This document shows positions 36,350 through 46,311 of a DNA stretch of 64,000 nucleotides, in pieces (the first letter of the stretch is position 1; every line of letters begins with the position of its first letter). The stretch is from the NCBI GenBank assembly GCA_022825065.1, contig JAJDYR010000034.1, positions 1-64,000 on the forward strand. Reading direction: 5' to 3'. This DNA is from a bacterium. GTDB taxonomy: Bacteria; UBA8248. The translations under genes were made by a program, and so were the position numbers. The notes beneath the pieces were generated by a model that did not search any database, had not been told where the DNA came from, and saw only the letters and a program-made list of their open reading frames with translations.

Positions 36350-37828
36350 TCAATTAAAAAAGACTGTGGAGCGATGGGCGAAATCCAGCACCGAGGAGGG
36401 GAAAATCCCCAGTTGCAGGGTGCTCGCGACGGCGAGCGTGAGCGCCGCGACCGCATAGGACCAGCCCGGATGCGGAGCGGATTTCGCGACGCCGCCCTGC
36501 GGTTCGCGCATGTACATCACCACGACGAGCCGCAGGTAATAATACACGGCCACCACGCTGTTGAGCACCGCTATCACGGTCAGCCAGACGTACCCGCCGT
36601 TCAGCGCCGCGCTGAACACGTGGAATTTCGCCACGAAACCCCCGGTGGGCGGGAGACCCGAGAGCGACACCATGAACACGGCCATCGCCGCCGCCAGCCC
36701 TGGCCGGAAAGAGACCAGCCCCGCGAGGTTGTCCAACTGCGTACCGCCGTCCTCGCGCATGTTCGAGATGAGGATGAGCACGCAGAAAGCGCCCATGTTC
36801 ATGAAGACGTAGACGAGCATGTAGTACAGGAACCCGCTCGTGGCCAGTTCCGCGCTCGTGCGCGAGGCCACGAGCGCGACCATGAGATAGCCGGCGTGGG
36901 CGATGCTCGAATAGGCGAGCATCCGCTTGACGCAGGTCTGCCAGATGGCGACGAGGTTCGCCAGGCTCATCGTGAGGACGGCCATCACCCACAAAACCGT
37001 ATCGAAACTCCCGCCGGCGTCGCCCGCGGAGAGAAAAACCCGGAAGAACGCGGCGAAAGCCGCCGCCTTGGGACCCACGGACATGAACGCCGTCACCGCG
37101 GTGGGCGCGCCCTCGTAAACGTCGGGCGTCCACATGTAAAACGGCGCGGCCGCCACCTTGAAGCCCAGGCCCACCACCATGAAGCCCAGGCCCATCAGGA
37201 AGGCCGCCCCCCTCGAGGCGGGATTCTCGTGAAGCCGCGTCGCGATTTCGATCAGGTCGACCGAGCCGGTGGCGCCGTAGACGAGCGCCATGCCGTAGAG
37301 CAGAAAGCCCGAGGCGAACGAACCGAGCAGAAAGTATTTGAGCGACGCCTCGTTGCCCTCGGGCCGCGCGCGCAGATAACCCGCCAGGACGTAGAGCGAC
37401 AGGGAGAACACCTCGAGGCCCACGAAGATCATCAGCAGGTTCCGCGTCGCCGCCATGAGCATCATGCCCGAAGTCGCGAAGAGGATGAGGCCGAAATACT
37501 CGCCCGCCGGCGTATCGTCCAGCTCCCGCTGGGCCGCGGCGATGAGGACCGAGAATATGCTCGCGAACAGGATGACGACGTAGAGGAACTGCGTGAACCC
37601 GTCGAAGAGGTACATGCCGCCGAACGACGCGGCCAGGCCCGGCAGGGTCCGCGCGCCGAGCGTCACGCCCAGGGCGGCGGCCAGCGTCACCAGCGTGATG
37701 ATGATGATGACGGAGCGCTCCCCCTTGGCGAGAAAGGCGTCCCACATCAAAACCAGGACCGCCCCGCACACCGGCAGGATCACCGGCAGCAGGTATCCCC
37801 AATGGATGGTGGGATAAACGATATCCAA
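36350..37828 (-). CDS. nuoN: NADH-quinone oxidoreductase subunit N (operon 2)
   Basis: 492 residues, TTG start 2 bases from the nuoM stop. An antiporter-like pump subunit with the Glu in GLEVFSLSLYVLAGYLR and the Lys in GFKVAAAPFYMWTPDVYEG. It is the last gene of the complete nuo operon. Identity with the operon 1 NuoN looks moderate by eye, which suggests separate lineages. Confidence 0.95.
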   Translation of the reverse strand: MDIVYPTIHWGYLLPVILPVCGAVLVLMWDAFLAKGERSVIIIITLVTLAAALGVTLGARTLPGLAASFGGMYLFDGFTQFLYVVILFASIFSVLIAAAQRELDDTPAGEYFGLILFATSGMMLMAATRNLLMIFVGLEVFSLSLYVLAGYLRARPEGNEASLKYFLLGSFASGFLLYGMALVYGATGSVDLIEIATRLHENPASRGAAFLMGLGFMVVGLGFKVAAAPFYMWTPDVYEGAPTAVTAFMSVGPKAAAFAAFFRVFLSAGDAGGSFDTVLWVMAVLTMSLANLVAIWQTCVKRMLAYSSIAHAGYLMVALVASRTSAELATSGFLYYMLVYVFMNMGAFCVLILISNMREDGGTQLDNLAGLVSFRPGLAAAMAVFMVSLSGLPPTGGFVAKFHVFSAALNGGYVWLTVIAVLNSVVAVYYYLRLVVVMYMREPQGGVAKSAPHPGWSYAVAALTLAVASTLQLGIFPSSVLDFAHRSTVFFN

Positions 37829-37830
37829 AG

Positions 37831-39384
37831 CTATTTCACCTCGACTCTATGCGCATAGGCGAGCGCGTTCTTTCGCAATTTCCGCTCTGGCGCTTCCTCC
37901 ACGCGCAGCACCCGCCGGTTCACCTGCGAGAGCCAGGCCTGGGCCGAGGGCTCGATGCGGTTGAACAGCGGCTTGGGATACAACCCGATCCAGAACATCA
38001 GCGCCACCATGGGCAGCATGACGAGCCACTCGCGCCTGTTCATGTCGGGGAGCCCCAGGTTCGCCCGCACGCTCACCTCGCCGAACAGGACGCGCTGGAG
38101 CATCCAGAGCATGTAGACGGCGGAGAGAACCACGCCGGTGGCCGCGATGACGGCGAACCAGGCGTTGCGCTCGAACGCGCCCAGCAGAATCGTGAACTCG
38201 CCCACGAAGCCGTTCAGCCCCGGCAGGCCGATGCTGCTCAGCGCGGTGATGATGAAAAACGTCGAAAAGACGGGCATCACGCGAAGAAGCCCGCCGAACT
38301 CCTCAATCTGCCTCGTGTGCCGCCTCGAATAGATGAAGCCCACGATCAGGAAGAGCGCCCCGCTGCTGATGCCGTGGTTCACCATCTGGATGACGCTCCC
38401 CGAGGCGCCCAGCAGGTTGAAGGAGAAAAGCCCCAGCATCACAAACCCCAGGTGACTCACCGAGGAGTAGGCCACGAGCTTTTTCACGTCGGTCTGCACC
38501 ATGGCCATGAGCGCGCCGTAGATGATCCCCACCAGCGCCAGGCATATGATGAGGAACGCGAACTCGCGCGCCGCCGTCGGGAACAGCGGCATCGCCAGCC
38601 GCATGAAGCCGTACGTGCCCATCTTCAGGAGGACGCCGGCGAGGATGACGCTTCCCGCCGTGGGCGCTTCCACGTGGGCGTCGGGCAGCCAGGTGTGGAA
38701 CGGGAAAATCGGCACCTTGATGGCGAAGGAGATGGCGAACGCGGCGAACAGCCACGGCTGGAGGGCGGCGTCCACCGGCTCGCGGAAATGCGCGAGGATG
38801 TCGAACGTGCCGACCCCGCTCGCGAAATAGAGCCAGATGATCGCCACGAGCATCAGCACGCTTCCGGCCATGGTGTAGAGGAAGAACTTGACGGCTGCGT
38901 AAATCCGGCGTCCCCCGCCCCAGACCCCGATGATGAGGTACATCGGAATCAGCATCCCCTCCCAGAAGACGTAGAACAGGAAGAAATCGAGCGCGAAGAA
39001 CACGCCGAGCATCCCCGTCTCCAGGAACAGCAGGGACATGTAGTAGAGCCGCGTCTTTTTCCGCACGTCGTCGAAGGAGAAGAGGATCGCGACGGGCGTC
39101 AGGATGGTGGTCAGCATCACGAGCAGCAGGCTGATGCCGTCCACGCCCACCTTGTAGGAAATCCCGAACCTCGGGATCCAGGCCGCTTCCTCGACGAACT
39201 GCATGCCCGCGTAATCGGGCCGGAAACCCAGGTACATCACCGCCGAAAGAGCGAACGTGACCAGCGACACCGCCAGCGCGAACGCGCGGACGCCGCCGTC
39301 TTTTCCCTCGCCCTCGCGCAGCAACAGGAGCAACAGGCCCCCCAGCATGGGCAAGAACAGTATCGAGGTGATTAGTCCAGGCAT
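37831..39384 (-). CDS. nuoM: NADH-quinone oxidoreductase subunit M (operon 2)
   Basis: 517 residues. The proton-path Glu (FWEGMLIPMYLIIGVWG) and Lys residues (AIKVPIFPFHTWLPDAH and LLKMGTYGFMR) are conserved. 27 bases separate it from nuoL. Confidence 0.95.
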   Translation of the reverse strand: MPGLITSILFLPMLGGLLLLLLREGEGKDGGVRAFALAVSLVTFALSAVMYLGFRPDYAGMQFVEEAAWIPRFGISYKVGVDGISLLLVMLTTILTPVAILFSFDDVRKKTRLYYMSLLFLETGMLGVFFALDFFLFYVFWEGMLIPMYLIIGVWGGGRRIYAAVKFFLYTMAGSVLMLVAIIWLYFASGVGTFDILAHFREPVDAALQPWLFAAFAISFAIKVPIFPFHTWLPDAHVEAPTAGSVILAGVLLKMGTYGFMRLAMPLFPTAAREFAFLIICLALVGIIYGALMAMVQTDVKKLVAYSSVSHLGFVMLGLFSFNLLGASGSVIQMVNHGISSGALFLIVGFIYSRRHTRQIEEFGGLLRVMPVFSTFFIITALSSIGLPGLNGFVGEFTILLGAFERNAWFAVIAATGVVLSAVYMLWMLQRVLFGEVSVRANLGLPDMNRREWLVMLPMVALMFWIGLYPKPLFNRIEPSAQAWLSQVNRRVLRVEEAPERKLRKNALAYAHRVEVK

Positions 39385-39411
39385 TCGCCCCTCACGCTCC
39401 TTGAAAAACCA

Positions 39412-41316
39412 TCAGCGCGCCGTGAGATACAGCAGGATCACGAGCGCGCCGACCAACATCGAAACGGCGTAGCTCTTCACGTAGCCCGTCTGGAGGCGTC
39501 TCAGGACGCCGCCCAGGGACCGCACGAAAAAGCCCGCCCCGTTCACGGCCGCGTCCACCAGGCCGTCCTCGAACGCTCGCCAGCACCAGATCGACGCCCG
39601 CTTCACCGGCTGAACGATGCAGGCGTCGTAAATCTCGTCCACGTAATACTTGTTCACCAAAAGGCGGTGAACGCCCGGCCAGAGTTCCGCATACACGCTG
39701 CCGCCGTCGTTTTTCAGCACATAGAGATTGTAGGCCGCATAAATGCCGACGAAGGCGACGGCGAGCGAGAACACCATCATCAACAGCTCGAACACCACCT
39801 CGTGGTGCGCCTCGATGTGACCGCCGAAAGAAGGAGCGAGGAAATCACCGAATACGTTCGCCCCCGTGATGACCGGAATCCCCACCCAGCCGCCGATGAT
39901 GGAGAGCGCCGCCAGCGCCTGAAGCGGGATCGTCATGTTTCTGGGAGATTCATGGACTTTCTGCTGCTCCTCCAGGCTCAGGCTGCAGGTGCCGAAGAAC
40001 ACCCGGAACAGGAGCCTGAACATGTAGAACGCGGTCATGAGCGCGCCGGCCGCGCCGGCGAGCCACAGGAGGATTCCGCCGCGCTCGGCCGTCATGGCCG
40101 AGTAGAGAATGGCGTCCTTGCTGAAGAATCCGGCGAAGGGGAATACGCCCGCGATCGCCAGCGCGCCGACCACGAAGGTGTTGCTCGTCCGCGGCAGCGC
40201 CGCGTGGAGTCCGCCCATCTTGCGGATGTCCTGCTCGCCGTCCAGGGCGTGGATCACGCTTCCCGCGCCCAGGAACAGGAGCGCCTTGAAGAACGCATGG
40301 GTCATCAGATGGAAGATCGCCGCGGAGAACGCCCCCACGCCGCAGGCCAGAAACATGTAGCCCAACTGGCTCACCGTGCTGTAGGCGAGCACTTTCTTGA
40401 TGTCGGTCTGCACCAGGGCGATCGACGCCGCCATCAACAGCGTGAGCGCTCCGACGACGGCCACCACCAGCATCGCCGCCGATGAGAGTTCGAAGAGCAC
40501 GTGCGTTCTCGCCACCATGTAGACGCCCGCCGTCACCATCGTCGCCGCGTGTATCAGGGCGCTGACCGGGGTGGGGCCTTCCATCGCGTCGGGCAGCCAG
40601 ACGTAAAGCGGAATCTGCGCGCTCTTGCCCGTCGCGCCCGCGAAGAGAAGCAGGCAGATGATCGTCGCCGCCGCGCTCTCGGGACCGAGCAGCCCGGGGG
40701 CTTTTGCGAACACCTCCGAGAAATCCAGCGAGCCGACGACGCTGTAGATGTAGAAGAGCGCAATCAGGAAGCAGAAATCACCCACCCGGTTCACGATGAA
40801 GGCCTTCTTGCCGGCCTCGGCCGCCGCCTTGCGCTCGTACCAGAAGCCGATGAGCAGGTAGCTGCACAGGCCCACCGCCTCCCAGCCCACGAACATGACC
40901 AGGAAGTTGTCGCCCAGAACGAGCGTGAGCATCGAGAGCGAGAAGAGGTTCAGATAGATGAAATAGCGCACCACGCCGCGGTCGCCGTGCATGTAGCCCA
41001 TTGAGTAGAGGTGGATCAGCGCTCCTACGCCGGTGACGACCAGCGCCATGACGGCCGAGACCGGATCCAGCGAGAAGCCCGCCTTGACCTCGAAGGCGCC
41101 CACGGGAATCCACTCGAACAGGACGACGCGGATGAGCCGCCCCTTCTCGGGCATCGCCAGCAGGCGGAGCCAGCTCACGAGCGACGCCGCGAACGCGAGC
41201 GCCATCGCCAGCGTCGCGGTCCAGCCGGCGAATTTCTCCCCGCGCTTCCAGCCGAAGATCAGGTTCACCAGCACGCCGATGAGGGGGAACGCCAATATGA
41301 GGGTCAGACTATCCAT
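39412..41316 (-). CDS. nuoL: NADH-quinone oxidoreductase subunit L (operon 2)
   Basis: 634 residues with the conserved GWEAVGLCSYLLIGFWYE and GKSAQIPLYVWLPDAM blocks (Glu and Lys of the antiporter fold), then a lateral helix and a terminal anchor. ATG at 41316, 12 bases from the nuoK stop. Confidence 0.95.
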   Translation of the reverse strand: MDSLTLILAFPLIGVLVNLIFGWKRGEKFAGWTATLAMALAFAASLVSWLRLLAMPEKGRLIRVVLFEWIPVGAFEVKAGFSLDPVSAVMALVVTGVGALIHLYSMGYMHGDRGVVRYFIYLNLFSLSMLTLVLGDNFLVMFVGWEAVGLCSYLLIGFWYERKAAAEAGKKAFIVNRVGDFCFLIALFYIYSVVGSLDFSEVFAKAPGLLGPESAAATIICLLLFAGATGKSAQIPLYVWLPDAMEGPTPVSALIHAATMVTAGVYMVARTHVLFELSSAAMLVVAVVGALTLLMAASIALVQTDIKKVLAYSTVSQLGYMFLACGVGAFSAAIFHLMTHAFFKALLFLGAGSVIHALDGEQDIRKMGGLHAALPRTSNTFVVGALAIAGVFPFAGFFSKDAILYSAMTAERGGILLWLAGAAGALMTAFYMFRLLFRVFFGTCSLSLEEQQKVHESPRNMTIPLQALAALSIIGGWVGIPVITGANVFGDFLAPSFGGHIEAHHEVVFELLMMVFSLAVAFVGIYAAYNLYVLKNDGGSVYAELWPGVHRLLVNKYYVDEIYDACIVQPVKRASIWCWRAFEDGLVDAAVNGAGFFVRSLGGVLRRLQTGYVKSYAVSMLVGALVILLYLTAR

Positions 41317-41328
41317 GATTCCTTAGCT

Positions 41329-41631
41329 CTATAGCTTCAGTAGATTGATTTCGTCCAGGTCGGTGGATTCGTGGTTGCGGTAGATCAGCACCACGATGGC
41401 CAGCCCGATGGCGGCCTCCGCCGCGGCCACCGCCATCACGAAAAACACGATCATCTGGCCCGCCATCGAATCGAGGTACCGACCATAGGCCACGAACGCC
41501 AGGTTCGCCCCGTTCATCATCAACTCGATGCACAAGATGACGACGATGGCGTTTCTGCGCACCACGACGCCCACGACGCCCAGGGAGAAGAGAACCGCGC
41601 TCAGGATCAGGTAATGCTCGAGCGGCGCCAC
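41329..41631 (-). CDS. nuoK: NADH-quinone oxidoreductase subunit K (operon 2)
   Basis: 100 residues, GTG start, three membrane helices with the NuoK block [19 protein letters not shown] carrying the membrane Glu. 12-base spacing to both J and L. Confidence 0.94.
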   Translation of the reverse strand: MAPLEHYLILSAVLFSLGVVGVVVRRNAIVVILCIELMMNGANLAFVAYGRYLDSMAGQMIVFFVMAVAAAEAAIGLAIVVLIYRNHESTDLDEINLLKL

Positions 41632-41643
41632 GTCCCATCCCTC

Positions 41644-42162
41644 CTAGCGGCTTCGCCTGCGCGCCAGCACCACGGCGCCGACGATGCCCACGAACAACAA
41701 GACGCCCATCGCCTGAAACGGCAGGACGTAATCCGTCAACAACAGATGTCCGATGACCTGCGTGTTGCCCAGCTCATCCACGCGCTCGGTCGGAAAACTC
41801 CCCTTCTTGCCCGTCATGAGGGAGGTGGAGAGGAATATCTTGAGCAGCACGCTGAAGAGGGCGAGCCCCGCGATGGCCCCCAGCATCTTCTGGCCGGGCA
41901 GTCGCAACTCCCGCTTCTCCTCTCTTCCTAAGTTGATCAGCATCACCACGAACAGGAAGAGCATCATGATCGCGCTGGCGTAGATGATCACCTGAACGAT
42001 GGCGACGAACTGCGCGTGAAGCGAGAGATACAGCCCGGCGAGACCCAGGAAGGTCAGTATCAGGGCGAGCACGCTGTAGAGCGGACTCGGGAACGCGACG
42101 ACGGCTATCGCGCCCACCGTCGTCACCACCGCCAGGAAATAAAAAAACAGGGAACTGGCCAC
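41644..42162 (-). CDS. nuoJ: NADH-quinone oxidoreductase subunit J (operon 2)
   Basis: 172 residues, GTG start. Five helices with the family block IIYASAIMMLFLFVVMLINL. It follows nuoI by 45 bases, the largest gap in the 3' half of this operon. Confidence 0.93.
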   Translation of the reverse strand: MASSLFFYFLAVVTTVGAIAVVAFPSPLYSVLALILTFLGLAGLYLSLHAQFVAIVQVIIYASAIMMLFLFVVMLINLGREEKRELRLPGQKMLGAIAGLALFSVLLKIFLSTSLMTGKKGSFPTERVDELGNTQVIGHLLLTDYVLPFQAMGVLLFVGIVGAVVLARRRSR

Positions 42163-42207
42163 TACCGCCCTTCCTCCAGCGGGCGGGCGCCCGCCTGAAA
42201 TCGAACC

Positions 42208-42687
42208 CTAGACATACGTGAGCAGGTTTTTCTCGTCATAGCGGGCATGAAGCTCCGGATGATCCTCTGTCCGCTCCACGAGCAAATCGCCCTTCTCGTA
42301 GAGGAACTTGCCGCGATCGTCCTGGCAGAATTCATACTCGTTGCCCAGCACGACCGCGCCGACCGGGCAGGCTTCTTCGCAGTATCCGCAAAAGATGCAG
42401 CGAAGCTCGTTGATCTCGTAAATGCTGGCGTAGCGCTCGCCCTTGGAAGTCGGCGCCTCGGGGTCGTTCTCCTCCGATTCCACGTAAATGCAATCCACGG
42501 GACACGCCGCCGAGCAGAGCTTGCACCCCACGCAGCGCTCCAGGCCGTCCTCCCAGCGCAGCAGCTTGTGGAGGCCGCGGTAGCCCACGGGCATCTCCTC
42601 TTTGACGTCGGGGTATTGCACGGTCACGCGGTTTTTGAAGGAATGCTTGATCGTCAGCCACAATCCCCTGCAAATCTCGCCTAACAT
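42208..42687 (-). CDS. nuoI: NADH-quinone oxidoreductase subunit I (operon 2)
   Basis: 159 residues, a ferredoxin-like subunit carrying clusters N6a and N6b. Two 4Fe-4S motifs are present: CVGCKLCSAACPVDC and CIFCGYCEEACPVGA. It relays electrons from NuoG to NuoB. It is the only nuoI in the window, so operon 1 would need this one or an unlinked copy. Confidence 0.95.
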   Translation of the reverse strand: MLGEICRGLWLTIKHSFKNRVTVQYPDVKEEMPVGYRGLHKLLRWEDGLERCVGCKLCSAACPVDCIYVESEENDPEAPTSKGERYASIYEINELRCIFCGYCEEACPVGAVVLGNEYEFCQDDRGKFLYEKGDLLVERTEDHPELHARYDEKNLLTYV

Positions 42688-42715
42688 GAAATCTCCTCCC
42701 CCCTCACACGGCCCG

Positions 42716-43696
42716 CTAGCCCAGGAAAACGACCGCGCCGGCCGTGAGCATCACGTTCAGGATGGACAGCGGCAGAAGGACCTTCCACCCGAAACCCATC
42801 AGTTGGTCATAGCGCAGGCGCGGCGTGGAGGCGCGCAGCCACATGAAGAAGAACATGAACGCCAGCACCTTGATCAGGAACCACACGACGGGCGGCAGCA
42901 GCGGCCCGCGCCATCCGCCGAGGAAAAACGTCGCCCCCACCGCCGAGAGCGTGATCATGCTGCAGTACTCGGCGATGGAGTAAACCGCAAAGTGCATGCT
43001 GCTGTATTCGGTATGAAAACCGCCGGTGAGCTCGCTCTCGGCCTCGGGCAAATCGAAGGGTGCGCGGTTCGTCTCCGCCAGCATGCAGATGACGAAGAGC
43101 AGAAATCCCAGGGGCTGCAAGACGATGTAGGGCATCCCGGCCTGGCCCTCGACGATCCCCTTCAGGCTCAGGGTGCCCGAGATCATGACAACGCCCAGAA
43201 GCGACATGCCGAGCGAGAGTTCGTAGCTGATGAGCTGCGCCGCCGAGCGAAGCCCGCCGAGGAGCGGGTACTTGCTGTTCGACGCCCATGAGCCGAGCAC
43301 GATGCCGTACACGCCGATGCCCGCCATGGCGAAGATGTACAGGATGCCGACGTTGATGTCGGCCAGCACCAGGTCCACCTTCTGGCCGAGCACGGTCACG
43401 GAATCGCCGAAGGGCACTACGGCGAAGGCGGCCAGCGCCGGAATGAGCGTGACGGCCGGCGCGAGGAGGTAAATCACCTTGTCCGCCTGCGCGGGGATGA
43501 TGGTTTCCTTGAACATGAGCTTGATGCCGTCGGCGATGGGCTGCAAAAGCCCCGACGGTCCCACGCGGTTGGGCCCCACCCGCACCTGTATGAGCGCGAA
43601 CACGCGCCGCTCCATCCAGGTCATGTAGGCGGCGAGCAGCAAAAGCCCGCCGAAGCCCACGAGCACTTTTCCGAGGATGATGAGCAGATTGGCCAT
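42716..43696 (-). CDS. nuoH: NADH-quinone oxidoreductase subunit H (operon 2)
   Basis: 326 residues with the canonical quinone-chamber signature [20 protein letters not shown], then LPEAESELTGGFHTEYSSMH. It abuts the nuoG stop with no gap. Confidence 0.95.
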   Translation of the reverse strand: MANLLIILGKVLVGFGGLLLLAAYMTWMERRVFALIQVRVGPNRVGPSGLLQPIADGIKLMFKETIIPAQADKVIYLLAPAVTLIPALAAFAVVPFGDSVTVLGQKVDLVLADINVGILYIFAMAGIGVYGIVLGSWASNSKYPLLGGLRSAAQLISYELSLGMSLLGVVMISGTLSLKGIVEGQAGMPYIVLQPLGFLLFVICMLAETNRAPFDLPEAESELTGGFHTEYSSMHFAVYSIAEYCSMITLSAVGATFFLGGWRGPLLPPVVWFLIKVLAFMFFFMWLRASTPRLRYDQLMGFGWKVLLPLSILNVMLTAGAVVFLG

Positions 43697-46294
43697 CTAT
43701 GCGCCCACCTCCTGGGGTTTCTCCGCCTTGCGGACCCGAATCTCCACTCCCTGGCGGCCCGGCGCGCCGCCTGAGTTGAGCGACGAGGCCCCGTGCGCGC
43801 GCAAATAACCCTCCGGCGCGAAGGCGACGCCCACGGGCGCGTTCTTGTCGACGTGCGCGGGTAGCCGAACGGTCTCGCCGCCCACTTCGAATTCCACGAG
43901 TTCGCCGTCTTTGGCGCCCAGGCTCTCCGCATCGCTCGGCGAGAGGGCGAGCGCGGCTTCGGGCATGTCGGCCAGATGATAGGCCGAGGCCGCATACGCT
44001 CCCGAGAGCCACAAGACGGGCGTCAACAGCATCCTGAGGCCCGGCTCTTGCGCTTCTTTCTCCGGAATCTGCGCGATCTGATAGGCGCGCCGCCCCTCTC
44101 GCCTTAAATGCAGACCCTCATCGGGAATACGGCCGAAGGCGTCCGCGTAATCGCCGACCAGCGAGCGCGCCTGAATCCGGATTTTGTCCAGCGAGTTCGC
44201 CCGCATGGGCCGCTCCATCGCCTTTGCGATATCGGCGAAGGCCCGCCAGGCTTCGGGGACCATCTTGTCGATCATCGGCTTGAGCGCGCGCGGGAGAGCC
44301 TGCGCCCTGCGCTCCAGGTTCGTGACGCTACCCGTTTCCTCATAAAGAGTAGGTGCGGGAATCACGACGTCCGCGTACTGCGCGCTGGCGTTCAAATGAG
44401 ATGTCTGCAGAACGACGAAATCGGCCTTCTCCAGCGCCTCTCTCACCCGCGCGCCGTCGGGGTATTCCGCCACCGGATCGCAATCCAGAATATAAAGGGC
44501 CTTGAGTTCATCATTTATCAGTCCATCGAGTATGCCGCTTGCATCTCTGCCGGCCTGCGCGCCGGGCGGCCTCCCCCACGCCTCCCCGCAGGCGGCGCGC
44601 GTATTCTCACTAGACAAATCGCCGCCGGGCAGCGTCTCGGGATGCAGGCCCATGTCGATTGCGCCTTGCAGGTTCGGCGCGCCGGTGGCGAAGAGCATGT
44701 TGGCGCGGAGCAGAAGCCCCAGATTGATCGCCTCGGAAACGGCGACCTTCCCCGTCTCCCCGGGTCCTGAGAGTATGCTCACCGGGCCGTCCGCTGCCAG
44801 GATCGCCCGGGCTGCGGCCATGAGATCATCGAGCGGCAGGTCCGCCTCTTCGCACAGGGATTCCAAGTCGGCGGAACCCAGGAGCGCGGTGTATTCTTCC
44901 GCGTTCTCACCTTCGGGTTTCGCGCCGCCGTCGGCGAGGCAGGCCGCAAGCGCGCGCAGCGTTCGTGAGATGCCGCCCAGCACCGGCACCAGATGATGCA
45001 CCCGGCCCTGAACGCGCAGGTCGATGCGCCTTTGGTTCACGTTGACGACCACCGCGCCTGCGCGGTGCGCCTTTCTGATCTGGAGCGCGAGGATGGGGTG
45101 CTGCGTGAACGGGTCGCTCCCCACGATGATGACGGCCTTCGAACGCCCCAACTCCTCGATGGAGCCCGCGCCTCCGACGCCGCCCAGGGCGGCGCTTTGC
45201 AAGTCCGTCTGCACGATGTCGCGCGTATGAATCCGGCTGTCCAGGTGGTTGGTTCCCAGAACCGAACGCATGAAGGCGCCGAACTGATAGGCCGTCTCGT
45301 TCGTGGAAGAGGCCCCGCCCAGACCGGCGATGGCGCCGCCGCCCGCTTGCTCCATAACGGCGCCGAAGCCCCTCGCCGCCTCGCCGACCGCCTCCGCCCA
45401 GCTTGCGGGGGTCAGTTCGCCGTCTTTTCTGATCATCGGCCGGGTGATGCGGCCCTCGCCGTGCGCCCCGCTCCAGCCGTAGCGCGCGACGTCGCAAATC
45501 CAGGTGTCGTTGACCCTTTCGTTTTCCGCCGCCGTCACGCGCTTGATCTCGCCGTCCTTCGTCCAGACGCCCTGGCGGCAGCCCACGCTGCACAGCGTGC
45601 AGGGGCCTTGCGTTTCCTCCATCTCCCACACGCGCGCGGTGAATCGGTATTTGTTGTCCGTGAGCGCGCCGACGGGGCAGATGTCGATGACGTTGCCCGA
45701 GACGACGCTCGTCAGGGGCAGGTCCTCATAGACGCCCACCTCGGTGCGGTCGCCGCGCTGCGCCCAGCCGAACTCCGCCCCGCCGTCGATCTCCTCGGTG
45801 AAGCGGATGCACCGGGTGCAGTGCACGCAGCGGTTCATCTCCGGCTTGATGAAGGCGCTGATCTCCTTGCTCGGATAGATGCGCCGGAACTCGTGCGTCC
45901 TGCTGATCGCCTTGCCGTAGGCCATGGTCTGATCCTGCAAGGGACACTCGCCGCCCTGATCGCACACCGGGCAATCGAGCGGGTGGTTCTTGAGCAGGAA
46001 TTCGAACACCCCCTCCTGCGCTTCGACGACGCGCGGGGTCACCGAACTGATCACCATGCCCTCGGCCGCATACGTGGCGCAGGAAGGCTGGAGTTTGGGT
46101 ATCGGCCGGCCGTTGCCGGCGTCGAGCACTTCCACGAGACAGGCCCGGCACTGGCCCACGATGGAGAGGTTCTTGTGGTAGCAGAAATGCGGAACGTGCG
46201 CGCCGATGCGCAGCGCGGCCTCCAGGACGGGCAGTTTCTTATCCATCGTGATGCTCTGGTCGTTGAATACGAATGTTACTTGCTCATTCGACAT
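43697..46294 (-). CDS. nuoG: NADH-quinone oxidoreductase subunit G (operon 2)
   Basis: 865 residues. The N-terminal 2Fe-2S domain has CYHKNLSIVGQCRAC. The His/Cys cluster site is in HPLDCPVCDQGGECPLQDQ, a 4Fe-4S site in CVHCTRC with a later CPVGA, and the optional N7 site in CTLCSVGC. The rest is a molybdopterin-oxidoreductase-like domain without evident cofactor function, as in other NuoG. Length is typical. Confidence 0.94.
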   Translation of the reverse strand: MSNEQVTFVFNDQSITMDKKLPVLEAALRIGAHVPHFCYHKNLSIVGQCRACLVEVLDAGNGRPIPKLQPSCATYAAEGMVISSVTPRVVEAQEGVFEFLLKNHPLDCPVCDQGGECPLQDQTMAYGKAISRTHEFRRIYPSKEISAFIKPEMNRCVHCTRCIRFTEEIDGGAEFGWAQRGDRTEVGVYEDLPLTSVVSGNVIDICPVGALTDNKYRFTARVWEMEETQGPCTLCSVGCRQGVWTKDGEIKRVTAAENERVNDTWICDVARYGWSGAHGEGRITRPMIRKDGELTPASWAEAVGEAARGFGAVMEQAGGGAIAGLGGASSTNETAYQFGAFMRSVLGTNHLDSRIHTRDIVQTDLQSAALGGVGGAGSIEELGRSKAVIIVGSDPFTQHPILALQIRKAHRAGAVVVNVNQRRIDLRVQGRVHHLVPVLGGISRTLRALAACLADGGAKPEGENAEEYTALLGSADLESLCEEADLPLDDLMAAARAILAADGPVSILSGPGETGKVAVSEAINLGLLLRANMLFATGAPNLQGAIDMGLHPETLPGGDLSSENTRAACGEAWGRPPGAQAGRDASGILDGLINDELKALYILDCDPVAEYPDGARVREALEKADFVVLQTSHLNASAQYADVVIPAPTLYEETGSVTNLERRAQALPRALKPMIDKMVPEAWRAFADIAKAMERPMRANSLDKIRIQARSLVGDYADAFGRIPDEGLHLRREGRRAYQIAQIPEKEAQEPGLRMLLTPVLWLSGAYAASAYHLADMPEAALALSPSDAESLGAKDGELVEFEVGGETVRLPAHVDKNAPVGVAFAPEGYLRAHGASSLNSGGAPGRQGVEIRVRKAEKPQEVGA

Positions 46295-46311
46295 CTATCG
46301 CCTCTCCCCCA

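Noticed and set aside
26547-41000. Long plus-strand open frames opposite the nuo genes, rich in His, Glu, Arg and Asp
   Set aside because: Their composition is the mirror of hydrophobic membrane-protein codons; no family resemblance.
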